DNA of 64,000 bases from a bacterium (GTDB lineage: Bacteria; Cyanobacteriota; Vampirovibrionia; Gastranaerophilales; Gastranaerophilaceae). This document shows, piece by piece, positions 16,269-24,328 of the stretch; within the stretch, counting starts at the first letter, position 1; each line of letters opens with the position of its first letter. The stretch covers positions 1 through 64,000 of the forward strand of contig JAFXYZ010000021.1 in assembly GCA_017541465.1 (NCBI GenBank), given 5' to 3'. The notes beneath the pieces were generated by a model that was not told the origin of the DNA, ran no database searches, and saw only the letters and a list, made by a program, of their open reading frames with translations. Position numbers and translations under genes: made by a program.

Positions 16269-17490
16269 ATTATAACATATTTTAAATTAAGGGGAAATCA
16301 AAACACATCTAATAATTGATTAATCGTATTCTCGATTATAACATATTTTAAATTAAGGGGAAATCAAAACTATATATATAATACCACTTAATTTTAATTT
16401 ATTATAACATATTTTAAATTAAGGGGAAATCAAAACGTATGGTTTCCTTTAAGAATATAGGTACTAATTATAACATATTTTAAATTAAGGGGAAATCAAA
16501 ACGAAACCATAATCTAGCTGTTACAAAATCGATTATAACATATTTTAAATTAAGGGGAAATCAAAACTACGACTTAAAGCACCAACATCACCTAGCAATT
16601 ATAACATATTTTAAATTAAGGGGAAATCAAAACTCATCTGAAGGAAAAAGCAAGAAGTTTTTCATTATAACATATTTTAAATTAAGGGGAAATCAAAACT
16701 CTTTGAATGTTTACTATAACATTTGACTTATTATAACATATTTTAAATTAAGGGGAAATCAAAACTTGATATTGAGGTTCTACTGATATACAAGATTATA
16801 ACATATTTTAAATTAAGGGGAAATCAAAACTTATTTTATCTCTTTTAATGTACTTCCATGATTATAACATATTTTAAATTAAGGGGAAATCAAAACCAAG
16901 AACAATATACGGGTGAATCCAAATATAATTATAACATATTTTAAATTAAGGGGAAATCAAAACAGAGAAAACAAACAAAGAAATATCAGAAGAATTATAA
17001 CATATTTTAAATTAAGGGGAAATCAAAACACTACAACAGGCACAAGCACAATAACAGGGATTATAACATATTTTAAATTAAGGGGAAATCAAAACAAAGT
17101 CTAATCTTTCTATTCTTTTATTTTTATTATAACATATTTTAAATTAAGGGGAAATCAAAACTGAGTGAAGGCAAGAAAAAAAGGTGGTAAAATTATAACA
17201 TATTTTAAATTAAGGGGAAATCAAAACCTCAGAGCGCAGCCATTCATTCAAAAGTTATTATAACATATTTTAAATTAAGGGGAAATCAAAACCGTTTTGC
17301 GCAAGGTCCTGAATAAGAGCATATTATAACATATTTTAAATTAAGGGGAAATCAAAACTAATTCCGACGAACTGTTTAACGGCGTCAAATTATAACATAT
17401 TTTAAATTAAGGGGAAATCAAAACGTTCTGCTTGTGCTTGTTGTTTTGCTATTTATTATAACATATTTTAAATTAAGGGGAAATCAAAAC
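16269..17490 (-). CRISPR. CRISPR array, 19 identical 36-nt repeats, 18 spacers
   Basis: On the plus strand each repeat starts ATTATAACATATTTT and ends GGGGAAATCAAAAC. Repeats start at 16269, 16335, 16401, 16467, 16532, 16598, 16664, 16730, 16795, 16861, 16928, 16994, 17060, 17126, 17192, 17257, 17323, 17389 and 17455. Spacers are 29-31 bases, mostly 30. All repeats including both end copies appear identical. The functional orientation is inferred to be minus: the repeat then begins GTTTTGATTT as in Campylobacter, ends in the promoter TGTTATAAT, and matches the tracrRNA candidate. By eye no spacer matches another part of the window. Confidence 0.98.
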
Positions 17491-17550
17491 TGAACCGAAT
17501 TTTTTAGGATTTTGGAGACATTTAATATATTATATTAGAGTAAGCAATAC
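17491..17550 (-). promoter_or_regulatory. Probable CRISPR leader with promoter
   Basis: In the minus orientation this AT-rich flank lies before the first repeat and contains TATAAT (17534-17529), about 40 bases from the repeat. New spacers would be expected to enter at this right-hand end. Neither terminal repeat is degenerate, so polarity rests on the promoter logic. Confidence 0.4.
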
Positions 17551-17555
17551 AACAA

Positions 17556-17575
17556 CGGCAGGCATTCGCCTGCCG
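17556..17575 (-). terminator. Strong hairpin, probable terminator of the secreted-protein gene
   Basis: A perfect eight-base-pair stem CGGCAGGC / GCCTGCCG with a four-base loop. On the minus strand it is followed by TTGTTGTATT. It lies about 30 bases after the stop of the minus-strand gene at 17605 and separates that gene from the CRISPR leader. Confidence 0.6.
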
Positions 17576-17604
17576 CTTCTCAATATCGTACAATAAAAAA
17601 TTAT

Positions 17605-18054
17605 TTATTCTTCAATATTCTGAATTTCTTTGAGCTGTGGATATTCTTTAAAGAGCTGGGCTTCTAATTGTTTGACGCACATATCTCTTTCTTCGCTCTT
17701 TCCGAACTGGGTGTCAACGGAATAGGATTTTGCACTTTCCGTTACAATAAACCTTGCGCTGCAAGAGGCTGTTCCATATTTCATTGTCAGTGTCTGATAC
17801 GGATGGCATTTGCCGTTTTGGTAAGCCTGAAGTCCAGAATCATAGGCTAACTTCTCCTGTTGTGCATTCAGCTGGCATGACATATAAGGAAGAGTTAAGT
17901 CCTTCAGATGCTCGCAATTTGCCGTAGTTCCTTTGGCATCAGGGTTGAAATCACCTGTGTAGTTGTCGCTTGAACAAAAATAAGTTTCTGCAATCGCTTG
18001 AGAAAAACCAACAAGCGAGGCAATCAAAAATGCGCTTAAAAATACTTTTTTCAT
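17605..18054 (-). CDS. Secreted Cys-containing protein, unknown function
   Basis: The 149-residue protein has a clear signal peptide (MKKVFLSAFLIASLVGFSQA, cleavage near AIA-ET) and six cysteines in the mature part, so a disulfide-bonded periplasmic or exported protein is likely. The ATG at 18054 follows GGGGGAA by about six bases, so the longer frame starting at 18102 is not used. It lies 19 bases after the adenine deaminase stop and is probably co-transcribed. No family recognised. Confidence 0.75.
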   Translation of the reverse strand: MKKVFLSAFLIASLVGFSQAIAETYFCSSDNYTGDFNPDAKGTTANCEHLKDLTLPYMSCQLNAQQEKLAYDSGLQAYQNGKCHPYQTLTMKYGTASCSARFIVTESAKSYSVDTQFGKSEERDMCVKQLEAQLFKEYPQLKEIQNIEE

Positions 18055-18073
18055 AAATATTCCCCCTTTTTTA

Positions 18074-19792
18074 TTATTTGGTTGTATCAAAAATATCAAC
18101 AAATTCTAACGCATCAACATCAAACAAGCCTTTATCCGTTATTTTCAGACTCGGTATAACCGACAAAGAAAGAAATGCCATTGTCATAAACGGGTCGTCA
18201 AGTTCGCAACCCAACTGCTTTACTCCGTTTTTGAGTTCATCGCATTCTTTTAAAACAGTTTCAAACGGTTTATCTGACATCAGACCTGCAATCGGCAGCG
18301 GCAATATAGAGATGACTTTTCCCTTGTCAACAACAACTTTTCCGCCCTGCGATTTCTCAAGTTCTATTGCTGCCGCTTTCATATCGGCATCATTTGTTCC
18401 GATTACAATCATATTATGTGAATCGTGCGCAACTGTCGAGGCTATCGCTCCCGATTTTAACCCGAAACCCTTAATAAACCCTTTTCCTATATTGCCTGTC
18501 GCTCTGTGTCTCTCAAACACCATTATCTTTAATATGTCATTTTCGATATTCACTTCGGCAAAATTATTCTTAACCTTTATTTTGGAAATGACTTTTTTGG
18601 TCAAAAGAGTGCCTGGGATAATCTCTATAACTTTTACCGTGTCTGATTTTGCAGGAATTTTGAAATCCTCATCCTCTATCCACTTAACATTAACCGAACC
18701 TCTCAGTTTGGGAATTTCATTTTTATCAATATTAACAATTAATTCACCGTTCTTTGCAACGATTTCGCCGTTTTTAATAACAAGTTTGGGTTTGAAATCT
18801 TTTAAATTGTCAAAAACAAGCAAATCGGCACGATATCCCGGGGCTATCGCACCTAAATCGTTTAATCCGAAATATTCTGCCGTATTTATAGTTGCTGCTT
18901 TGATTGCAGTTATCGGATTAACATCTGCTGCCACGCATTGTCTTATCATATCGTTAATATGCCCTTTAAGGTCGTTTGGATGTCTGTCATCCGTTACGAA
19001 AATACAACGTCTTGTGTTTTTCCCTTTCAATATCGGTATAAGCGACTGTAAATCTTTTGCGGCGGAACCTTCCCTTATCATAATATACATTCCGAGGTTG
19101 AGTTTCTCTGCTGCCTCTTTCGCTATTGTACATTCATGGTCAGACATTACCCCTGCCGCAATATAGCCGCATAACTCCTTCCCTCTTAAACCCGGAGCGT
19201 GGCCGTCTATTTTTTTATTCTTCAATTTTCCTATTCTGATTTTTGAAAGAACAGAATTTTTGCAATTTAATACTTCGGGAAAATTCATTACTTCAGCCAT
19301 GCCTAAAACAGTTTCATCATCAATTAACATTGATAAATCATGACTTGCAAGTTCAAATCCGGAGGTTTCATAGTCGGTTGCGGGTACGCAGGTGGGCAGC
19401 ATAAAATAAACCTGAAGCGGTAAATTCCTGCAAGCCTCCCTCATAAAACTTATGCCGTGCAGTCCGAATACATTTGCAATTTCGTGAGGGTCTGCGATAA
19501 CAGTAAGTGTACCTTCGGGAACAACTGCTTTTGCAAATTCTTTTGGAACACACATTGAACTTTCTATATGAACGTGTCCGTCAATGAAGGCGGGAGTAAC
19601 ATAAGCACCGTTTAAATCAATCTCTTTATTTCCTTCATATCCCTTTCCGATACCTGCTATTTTTCCGTTATAAACAGCAATATCGGTGTTTTGAATTTCA
19701 TCATTAAAAACATTTACAAGATTTGTGTTTTTGATAACAAAATCGGCTTTTTCTTCGCCAATGGCAACTTTGATTAACTTTATGGTGTCCAT
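18074..19792 (-). CDS. ade: Adenine deaminase
   Basis: The 572-residue amidohydrolase converts adenine to hypoxanthine and ammonia for purine salvage. The metal-binding motif HVHIESSM (His73, His75), DPHEIANVFG, the HAPGLRG stretch and the C-terminal ATVAHDSHN motif match the Ade family at normal length. It is probably first in a short operon with the small secreted protein. A purine-salvage role fits with purA, purB and prs elsewhere in the window. Confidence 0.95.
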   Translation of the reverse strand: MDTIKLIKVAIGEEKADFVIKNTNLVNVFNDEIQNTDIAVYNGKIAGIGKGYEGNKEIDLNGAYVTPAFIDGHVHIESSMCVPKEFAKAVVPEGTLTVIADPHEIANVFGLHGISFMREACRNLPLQVYFMLPTCVPATDYETSGFELASHDLSMLIDDETVLGMAEVMNFPEVLNCKNSVLSKIRIGKLKNKKIDGHAPGLRGKELCGYIAAGVMSDHECTIAKEAAEKLNLGMYIMIREGSAAKDLQSLIPILKGKNTRRCIFVTDDRHPNDLKGHINDMIRQCVAADVNPITAIKAATINTAEYFGLNDLGAIAPGYRADLLVFDNLKDFKPKLVIKNGEIVAKNGELIVNIDKNEIPKLRGSVNVKWIEDEDFKIPAKSDTVKVIEIIPGTLLTKKVISKIKVKNNFAEVNIENDILKIMVFERHRATGNIGKGFIKGFGLKSGAIASTVAHDSHNMIVIGTNDADMKAAAIELEKSQGGKVVVDKGKVISILPLPIAGLMSDKPFETVLKECDELKNGVKQLGCELDDPFMTMAFLSLSVIPSLKITDKGLFDVDALEFVDIFDTTK

Positions 19793-20300
19793 TATTAATT
19801 CCTTAATAATTGCTGATAATATTATATCAGGAGAAAAATTATTTGTAAGTATCTTCCAAAAAAGAAAAGTCTTTTTTCAATCATCGGAACAAGAACGCCG
19901 CCAACCGATTTTTATACATCTTGATAAGTCCAAAAATAAGTTTAACTTATTGCCTGAGAAAAAATAACAAGCGAAGCAATCTACAATGAGCTAAAAGATA
20001 TCCCAATAACCCGAAAAGATATGCTATCTCATTTCTTCACTCGGTATAATTGCATAAACTAATATTCCTATGGAATTTTTATAAATTGCAAAGGTTCAAA
20101 GAGTGTGTAGGTCAGGCACTGCCTGACGATATTAGATTTTTGACTCGGCTCTCACACCTCCGCCTGCTTGAAATTCTAAAACTTCGTTTTGAATTTACTA
20201 CGCATTCTACGGATACAGGTTCACACGCTTCACCACAGTTCAGCGGTTCACTTTGTATCGCTTTCGCTCGTTCGAGCCTTGCCATTCCGAATATACACAA
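19793..20300. other. Long intergenic region without a convincing gene
   Basis: The first 250 bases are AT-rich and carry the ade promoter region. A perfect hairpin GTCAGGC-ACT-GCCTGAC sits at 20111-20127. The remaining bases up to 20300 have short overlapping frames on both strands with no protein-like features. I see no RNA gene in this part. Confidence 0.5.
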
Positions 20301-20334
20301 AAAAGAAACAGACCATGACGGTCTGTTTCTTTTT
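20301..20334. terminator. Bidirectional terminator hairpin
   Basis: A 14-base-pair stem AAAAGAAACAGACC / GGTCTGTTTCTTTT with loop ATGAC, T-rich on both strands. On the minus strand it directly follows the partial tRNA-Asp 3' end at 20337-20353, just as the terminator at 20496-20524 follows the intact tRNA. Confidence 0.8.
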
Positions 20335-20336
20335 GT

Positions 20337-20353
20337 AAATGGCGGGACCGACG
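20337..20353 (-). repeat. Duplicate of the tRNA-Asp 3' end (remnant or att-like site)
   Basis: The 17 bases AAATGGCGGGACCGACG are repeated exactly at 20526-20542, where they form the 3' end of the tRNA-Asp gene including CCA. The rest of the tRNA is absent here. It could be a tRNA pseudogene stub with its own terminator or an old attachment-site duplication. Confidence 0.65.
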
Positions 20354-20495
20354 GCGGATTTGCGGACGGACGGAGTTGAACGATAGTGAACGAGTCCGGT
20401 AAGCGAGTGCGAAGTTGACGGCAACGAAGTGAAGTCAACGACAGCAACGAGCGCAAAGCAAATCCAAGAGAAGGCGAGAAGAGCCGAGTCGGCAA
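20354..20495. repeat. Dispersed intergenic repeat, copy C
   Basis: This segment between the two tRNA-Asp 3' ends shares GTGAACGAGTCCGGT with about 2755-2775 and the GTTGACGGC...GAAGTCAACG hairpin core with about 595-620. It looks non-coding. Confidence 0.5.
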
Positions 20496-20524
20496 TAAAA
20501 AAAGACTTAACAAGTAAGTCTTTT
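20496..20524 (-). terminator. Terminator of tRNA-Asp
   Basis: On the minus strand, AAAAGACTTA-CTTGT-TAAGTCTTTT followed by more T lies five bases after the tRNA 3' end. Confidence 0.85.
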
Positions 20525-20528
20525 AAAA

Positions 20529-20606
20529 TGGCGGGACCGACGAGGCTCGAACTCGCGACCTTCTGCGTGACAGGCAGACACTCTAACCAAACTGAGCTAC
20601 GATCCC
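20529..20606 (-). tRNA. tRNA-Asp (anticodon GTC)
   Basis: The minus strand folds as a standard tRNA: acceptor GGGATCG/CGGTCCC (one T-G), D arm GCTC...GAGT, anticodon stem TCTGC/GCAGA with loop CTGTCAC giving anticodon GTC, and T arm GCGAG-TTCGAGC-CTCGT. The CCA end is encoded. It is followed by its own terminator. Confidence 0.95.
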
Positions 20607-20744
20607 AAACCGATATTCAATTTTCATAAGATTATTATAAGATAACCAAAAAAAATTGCAACATCAATTTTAACAATTATTTTTACACTCCCCGATTTTG
20701 TTCATGATAAAATTTACTTATGAAAAATAAACAGAGGTAAATTT

Positions 20745-22205
20745 ATGGCAACCGAAACTATTGAAGAACTCAGAAAAAAATACGAAACAGTTATTGGGCT
20801 TGAGGTCCATGCTCAGTTAAAGACCAAATCAAAGATATTTGCGCCCGATTCGACCGAATTCGGCAACGAGCAGAACACACAAATAAGCGCAATTACTCTC
20901 GGAATGCCCGGTGTTCTTCCTGTTTTGAACAAAGAAGTCGTTAATATGGGCATCCTCACAGGTCTTGCCCTCAACTGCAAAATCCCCGAACACTGCAAGT
21001 TCGACAGAAAACAATATTTCTATGCTGATTTACCCAAAGGCTATCAGATTTCTCAATATGATGAGCCCATTTGCGTTAACGGTTATATCGAAATTGACGG
21101 AAAAACCATAGGTATCACAAGAGCCCACCTTGAAGAAGATGCCGGAAAACTTGTTCACGCAGGCGCTGACGGTATCGCAGGCTCAAGCTATTCACTTGTT
21201 GACCTCAACAGAGCAGGAACACCGCTTCTTGAAATCGTTTCAGAGCCCGACATGCGCTCCTCCGATGAAGCAAGAGCCTATATGGAAGAGTTGAGAACTA
21301 TTTTAAGATATATAAATGTATGTGACGGCAACCTCGAAGAAGGTTCAATGCGCTGTGATGCCAACATTTCAGTCCGCCCCGTAGGTCAGAAGGAATTTGG
21401 TACAAGAGCCGAAATCAAGAACGTAAACAGTTTTAAGGCGCTTCAAAGAGCAATCGAATATGAGATAGACAGACAAATCGAAATAATAGAGGATGGCGGA
21501 GAAGTCGTTCAGGAAACAAGACTCTGGGATGATAATCAGGGCGTTACAAAATCGATGAGAGGTAAAGAGGATGCCCACGATTACCGCTATTTCCCCGAAC
21601 CCGACCTCATGCCTCTTGAAATTTCAAGAGAATGGGTTGATAAAATAGCTTCTTCAATGCCCGAACTTCCGAAGGCGCGCAGAAACAGATATGTTTCTTT
21701 GGGCTTAACCCCGTATGACGCAAATGTTTTGGTTGAACAACAAAATCTTGCGTACTTCTTTGATAAAGTTCTCTCTCTTGGCGGAGATCCGAGAATTACA
21801 AACAATTTCTTAATGAAAGAAGTTGTAACATTTCTTAAAGATAATAAAGTTGAGATAGAGGAAACAAAATTAACCCCCGAATCTCTTGCAGAGCTTGTAA
21901 AAATGGTAAAAGACGGCACTCTCTCCAACAACATTGCAAAACAGGTTATCGTTACAATTCTTAAAGAAGGCGGAAGTCCGAAAGAAATAGTCGAAAAGCA
22001 AGGTCTGAGTGTTATTTCGGACGAAAGTGCCATCGTTGAAATTTGTAAAAAGATTATTGCTGATAATCCTGCCCAAACGCAGCAGTACAAGAGCGGAAAG
22101 GATAAGCTCTTCGGCTTCTTTGTTGGTCAGGCAATGAAAGCAACCCAGGGCAGAGCCAATCCCGAAGTCCTCAACAGGATTTTGAAGGATGAGCTTTCAA
22201 AATAA
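20745..22205 (+). CDS. gatB: Aspartyl/glutamyl-tRNA amidotransferase subunit B
   Basis: The 486-residue protein has the GatB signature VIGLEVHAQL near its start, the YFYADLPKGYQISQ and LEEDAGKL motifs, and the C-terminal YqeY-like domain used for tRNA binding. With GatA and GatC it amidates misacylated Glu-tRNAGln or Asp-tRNAAsn. GatA and GatC are not in this window. AGAGGT precedes the start. Confidence 0.97.
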   Translation: MATETIEELRKKYETVIGLEVHAQLKTKSKIFAPDSTEFGNEQNTQISAITLGMPGVLPVLNKEVVNMGILTGLALNCKIPEHCKFDRKQYFYADLPKGYQISQYDEPICVNGYIEIDGKTIGITRAHLEEDAGKLVHAGADGIAGSSYSLVDLNRAGTPLLEIVSEPDMRSSDEARAYMEELRTILRYINVCDGNLEEGSMRCDANISVRPVGQKEFGTRAEIKNVNSFKALQRAIEYEIDRQIEIIEDGGEVVQETRLWDDNQGVTKSMRGKEDAHDYRYFPEPDLMPLEISREWVDKIASSMPELPKARRNRYVSLGLTPYDANVLVEQQNLAYFFDKVLSLGGDPRITNNFLMKEVVTFLKDNKVEIEETKLTPESLAELVKMVKDGTLSNNIAKQVIVTILKEGGSPKEIVEKQGLSVISDESAIVEICKKIIADNPAQTQQYKSGKDKLFGFFVGQAMKATQGRANPEVLNRILKDELSK

Positions 22206-22829
22206 TTTTATAAAAAATAAAATATTTTTAAATAAAAGTGTTATAAAAACAAATATTAGTGGAATTGTAAGAAAAGAATACTTATAATTGCACTTAATAG
22301 AACTTTTTATATAAGGTTTTTTGCGCATTCGCGCAGGAACCGAAAAGCATTAATATTTCAAAGACCGGTGTGGCGTCAGAACTCTTGCCATAGATTTTGA
22401 ATAGTCATATCGGGGTTTGGAGGTTAATGTCAAATAAAACCCGGTTTTGCTTTTGGTATTTGAGCGAAACTGGTATCCAAAAGTATAAATACCAAACTGT
22501 TTATATATATCTGAGGTTAATAAAGAAAAAACTGAAAATTTAATATAGGTTAAGTTTATACTCGCAAAGGCAGAGTAATTCCCCGAAAAATGCTTAATCC
22601 ACCATACAGATTTTGATATTTAAGGGATGCCCCCTGTTTTTGCAATAACAGAGGAATATAAACTAAGGTTTATTGGCTGTATATGGCATACTCTTTGATA
22701 ATAAACTATCATTAATATAGGTATAATACAGCCCTTAAATCGAAGTCGAATTTCGAGGTATAAGAGGTAAACTATCTTTACTAACTGAGGTGGTTATAGC
22801 TGTTATTAAGAATTGTAAATAAAAAATTA
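22206..22829. other. Long structured intergenic region of unknown nature
   Basis: About 620 bases between gatB and the prepilin hold no convincing ORF but several inverted repeats. These are GCGC-ATTC-GCGC (about 22323-22334), GGGTTT/AAACCC (22413-22442), a ten-base-pair TTTGGTATTT/AAATACCAAA hairpin (22452-22496), ATAAAC/GTTTAT (about 22657-22673) and GGCTGTAT/ATACAGCC (22675-22733). TATAAT boxes occur at 22283-22288 and 22722-22727. I could not match it to tmRNA, RNase P, SRP RNA or a known riboswitch. A structured RNA is possible. Confidence 0.4.
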
Positions 22830-22858
22830 TTGCAATTTATTAAAAGATAGTATATAAT
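22830..22858 (+). promoter_or_regulatory. Promoter of the prepilin gene
   Basis: TTGCAA (22830-22835), 17-base spacer, TATAAT (22853-22858). Transcription would start about 30-35 bases before the start codon. Confidence 0.7.
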
Positions 22859-22900
22859 TATTTCGGCAATCAGTTAAAGATAATAATGAAAGGCAAAAAC

Positions 22901-23506
22901 ATGAAAAAATCCGGATTTACTTTGGCGGAAGTTTTAATCACATTGGTTATCATCGGTGTTATCGCTGCTATGACAGTTCCTACATTGATGAATAATACAA
23001 ATTCACAAGAATTCAGATCCGCACTTAAAAAAGCTATTTCAGCTTTGAACCAGGCAGTTACAATGCAGTATGCTCTTGAAGGCACATTAATTTCTGACTA
23101 CAACAGCGCAGAAAATGTTGTTAAAGACGTATTCAATGCAAGATTGAACGTTATCAACACAGGTGCTGGTACAGATACAACACTTTGGGCAGGTGCTTCT
23201 GCTGATAATTCAAACTGCTCAGGCAGTGTATTTATTACAGCTGATGGTTTATCATATTGTATTCAGAACTTCTCTAATGCAAGCGGTTCAACAACAGGTG
23301 CTTGCGACAGTTCAGGAAGCACTCCTTGCTCAACAAACAATGCAGTTAACGTATTAATCGACGTTAACGGTCTGAAGAAACCTAACAAGTTGACTACAAG
23401 TTCAGCTCAACCCAAAGACATTTATCAAGCTCACTTATACTCACAGAGAGTTGTTCCTGTCGGAGCTGCTACTCAGGAAGTTATGTATGATGCTAACTTA
23501 CAATAG
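22901..23506 (+). CDS. Type IV prepilin-like protein
   Basis: The 201-residue protein begins MKKSG|FTLAEVLITLVIIGVIAAM, a class III signal with cleavage expected between Gly5 and Phe6 and Glu at position 5 of the mature chain. The C-terminal domain is Ser/Thr/Asn-rich with several cysteines, typical of a pseudopilin or minor pilin. ATG 22901 is preferred over 22886 because AAAGG lies seven bases before it. It has its own promoter and terminator. A second prepilin lies at 36172-37063, and assembly genes pilMN and pilO lie at 54862-57136. Confidence 0.88.
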   Translation: MKKSGFTLAEVLITLVIIGVIAAMTVPTLMNNTNSQEFRSALKKAISALNQAVTMQYALEGTLISDYNSAENVVKDVFNARLNVINTGAGTDTTLWAGASADNSNCSGSVFITADGLSYCIQNFSNASGSTTGACDSSGSTPCSTNNAVNVLIDVNGLKKPNKLTTSSAQPKDIYQAHLYSQRVVPVGAATQEVMYDANLQ

Positions 23507-23532
23507 TAGTTATTGTTAAGATGAAAATTTGT

Positions 23533-23563
23533 GAAGCCGGAATTTTATTCCGGCTTCTTTTTT
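23533..23563 (+). terminator. Rho-independent terminator of the prepilin gene
   Basis: GAAGCCGGAAT / ATTCCGGCTTC, an 11-base-pair stem with a three-base loop, followed by six T. Confidence 0.9.
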
Positions 23564-23643
23564 ATGTCATTCTGAGCATAAGCGAAGAATCTCATTATTT
23601 TTCAAGTCTATGCGATTCTTCGGCTAAAGCCTCAGAATGACAT
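23564..23643. repeat. Palindromic dispersed-type element
   Basis: An 80-base imperfect palindrome with ends ATGTCATTCTGAG / CTCAGAATGACAT and an inner GAAGAATC/GATTCTTC arm pair. Elements with TGTCATTCTGAG ends are widespread as small palindromic repeats in bacteria. It lies between the prepilin terminator and the winged-helix gene, whose stop it touches. Confidence 0.65.
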
Positions 23644-23996
23644 TAATATTCAAAATACCTTGAAAAATCGACGTCATCAAAGCTGCAAAGAAGTCTGTAA
23701 ACTTCGTCATCCTCGTCCATTTTCTGAAATGAAAATTCGTTAAACTTCCAGAGTTTTGGGTTAATTCCGTAAGCAGTTGCTATTTCTTTTTCCTGGAGAA
23801 TTTTTAATTTTTTTCTTACTGTTTCGGTTGCGATACCTAATGATTTGGCAAGCTCAACGGCGCTGATACCCTTTTCCCTCGAGCATTTCTCGGGAGTCAG
23901 GAACATCAGCTCAAGCCCGACTCTTTTTAAGTCGGTGTCTTCTAATGTTACAACCGTTGTTGTCATTTCTTCTTTTACCTTTTTGCCATGTTTCAT
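23643..23996 (-). CDS. Winged-helix DNA-binding protein
   Basis: The 117-residue protein has a helix-turn-helix in the middle (about 44-75: ISAVELAKSLGIATETVRKKL). The following LKILQEKEIATAYG would form the wing. The C-terminus is acidic. It is a probable transcription regulator of unknown target; a MarR- or DeoR-like recognition helix is the closest resemblance. A second start at the Met of MTTTVV (23966) has a comparable weak ribosome-binding site. Confidence 0.65.
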   Translation of the reverse strand: MKHGKKVKEEMTTTVVTLEDTDLKRVGLELMFLTPEKCSREKGISAVELAKSLGIATETVRKKLKILQEKEIATAYGINPKLWKFNEFSFQKMDEDDEVYRLLCSFDDVDFSRYFEY

Positions 23997-24091
23997 GTCG
24001 GTACTTTTTTTCTAAACTTTAATTGTCTTAATTATATCTTATGTTAAACTTTTTTCTTAAACAATGATTTTTTCATAAAAATATGCAATAA

Positions 24092-24290
24092 TATAATTAT
24101 CCATACGGATATTTATTTGATTCCTACATTTTTGACGAATAGGGATTGGGACTCAGAGACAATGCAGTAGACCTGAACTATTATCAGGAAACGGATTTGT
24201 TCTCGGCTCATTTACCCGCCTTGTGTTAGCAGCACAGGTTTCAAGTCATATTCGTATGCGTGAGGCGGAAATTTATTCCCGCCTCATTCA
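24092..24290 (+). ncRNA. 6S-like structured RNA candidate
   Basis: TATAAT (24092-24097) is followed by a segment whose ends pair: CATACGGATAT (24102-24112) with ATATTCGTATG (24248-24258), 11 base pairs with one G-U. TTTGA/TCAAG extends it. Inside are an open region, a CCTGA-loop-TCAGG apical hairpin and a small CTTGTG...CACAGG hairpin on the 3' side. The GAGGCGG/CCGCCTC terminator with a T-rich tail directly follows. A closing stem, internal bubble, terminal hairpin and a length near 180 nt fit 6S RNA, the inhibitor of housekeeping RNA polymerase. No conserved sequence proves it. Confidence 0.5.
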
Positions 24291-24328
24291 TTTTTGTTTT
24301 GTGCCATAATACTGATGGCGCTTTATTT

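Noticed and set aside
16087-16275. Open frame of 62 codons after cas2 on the plus strand
   Set aside because: It lies on the opposite strand of the tracrRNA candidate, has no ribosome-binding site and ends in the first CRISPR repeat.
16913-17104. Open frame giving a protein with repeated ITYFKLRGNQN
   Set aside because: It is a translation of the CRISPR repeats, not a gene.
18078-19166. 362-codon frame on the plus strand
   Set aside because: It lies entirely antisense to adenine deaminase, which has full family motifs.
20050-20513. Overlapping frames of 109 and 133 codons
   Set aside because: They cover terminator hairpins, the tRNA stub and dispersed repeat, with no ribosome-binding sites.
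22206-22829. tmRNA, RNase P RNA, SRP RNA or c-di-GMP riboswitch in the long gap
   Set aside because: The conserved core sequences of these RNAs were looked for by eye and not found; only generic hairpins are visible.
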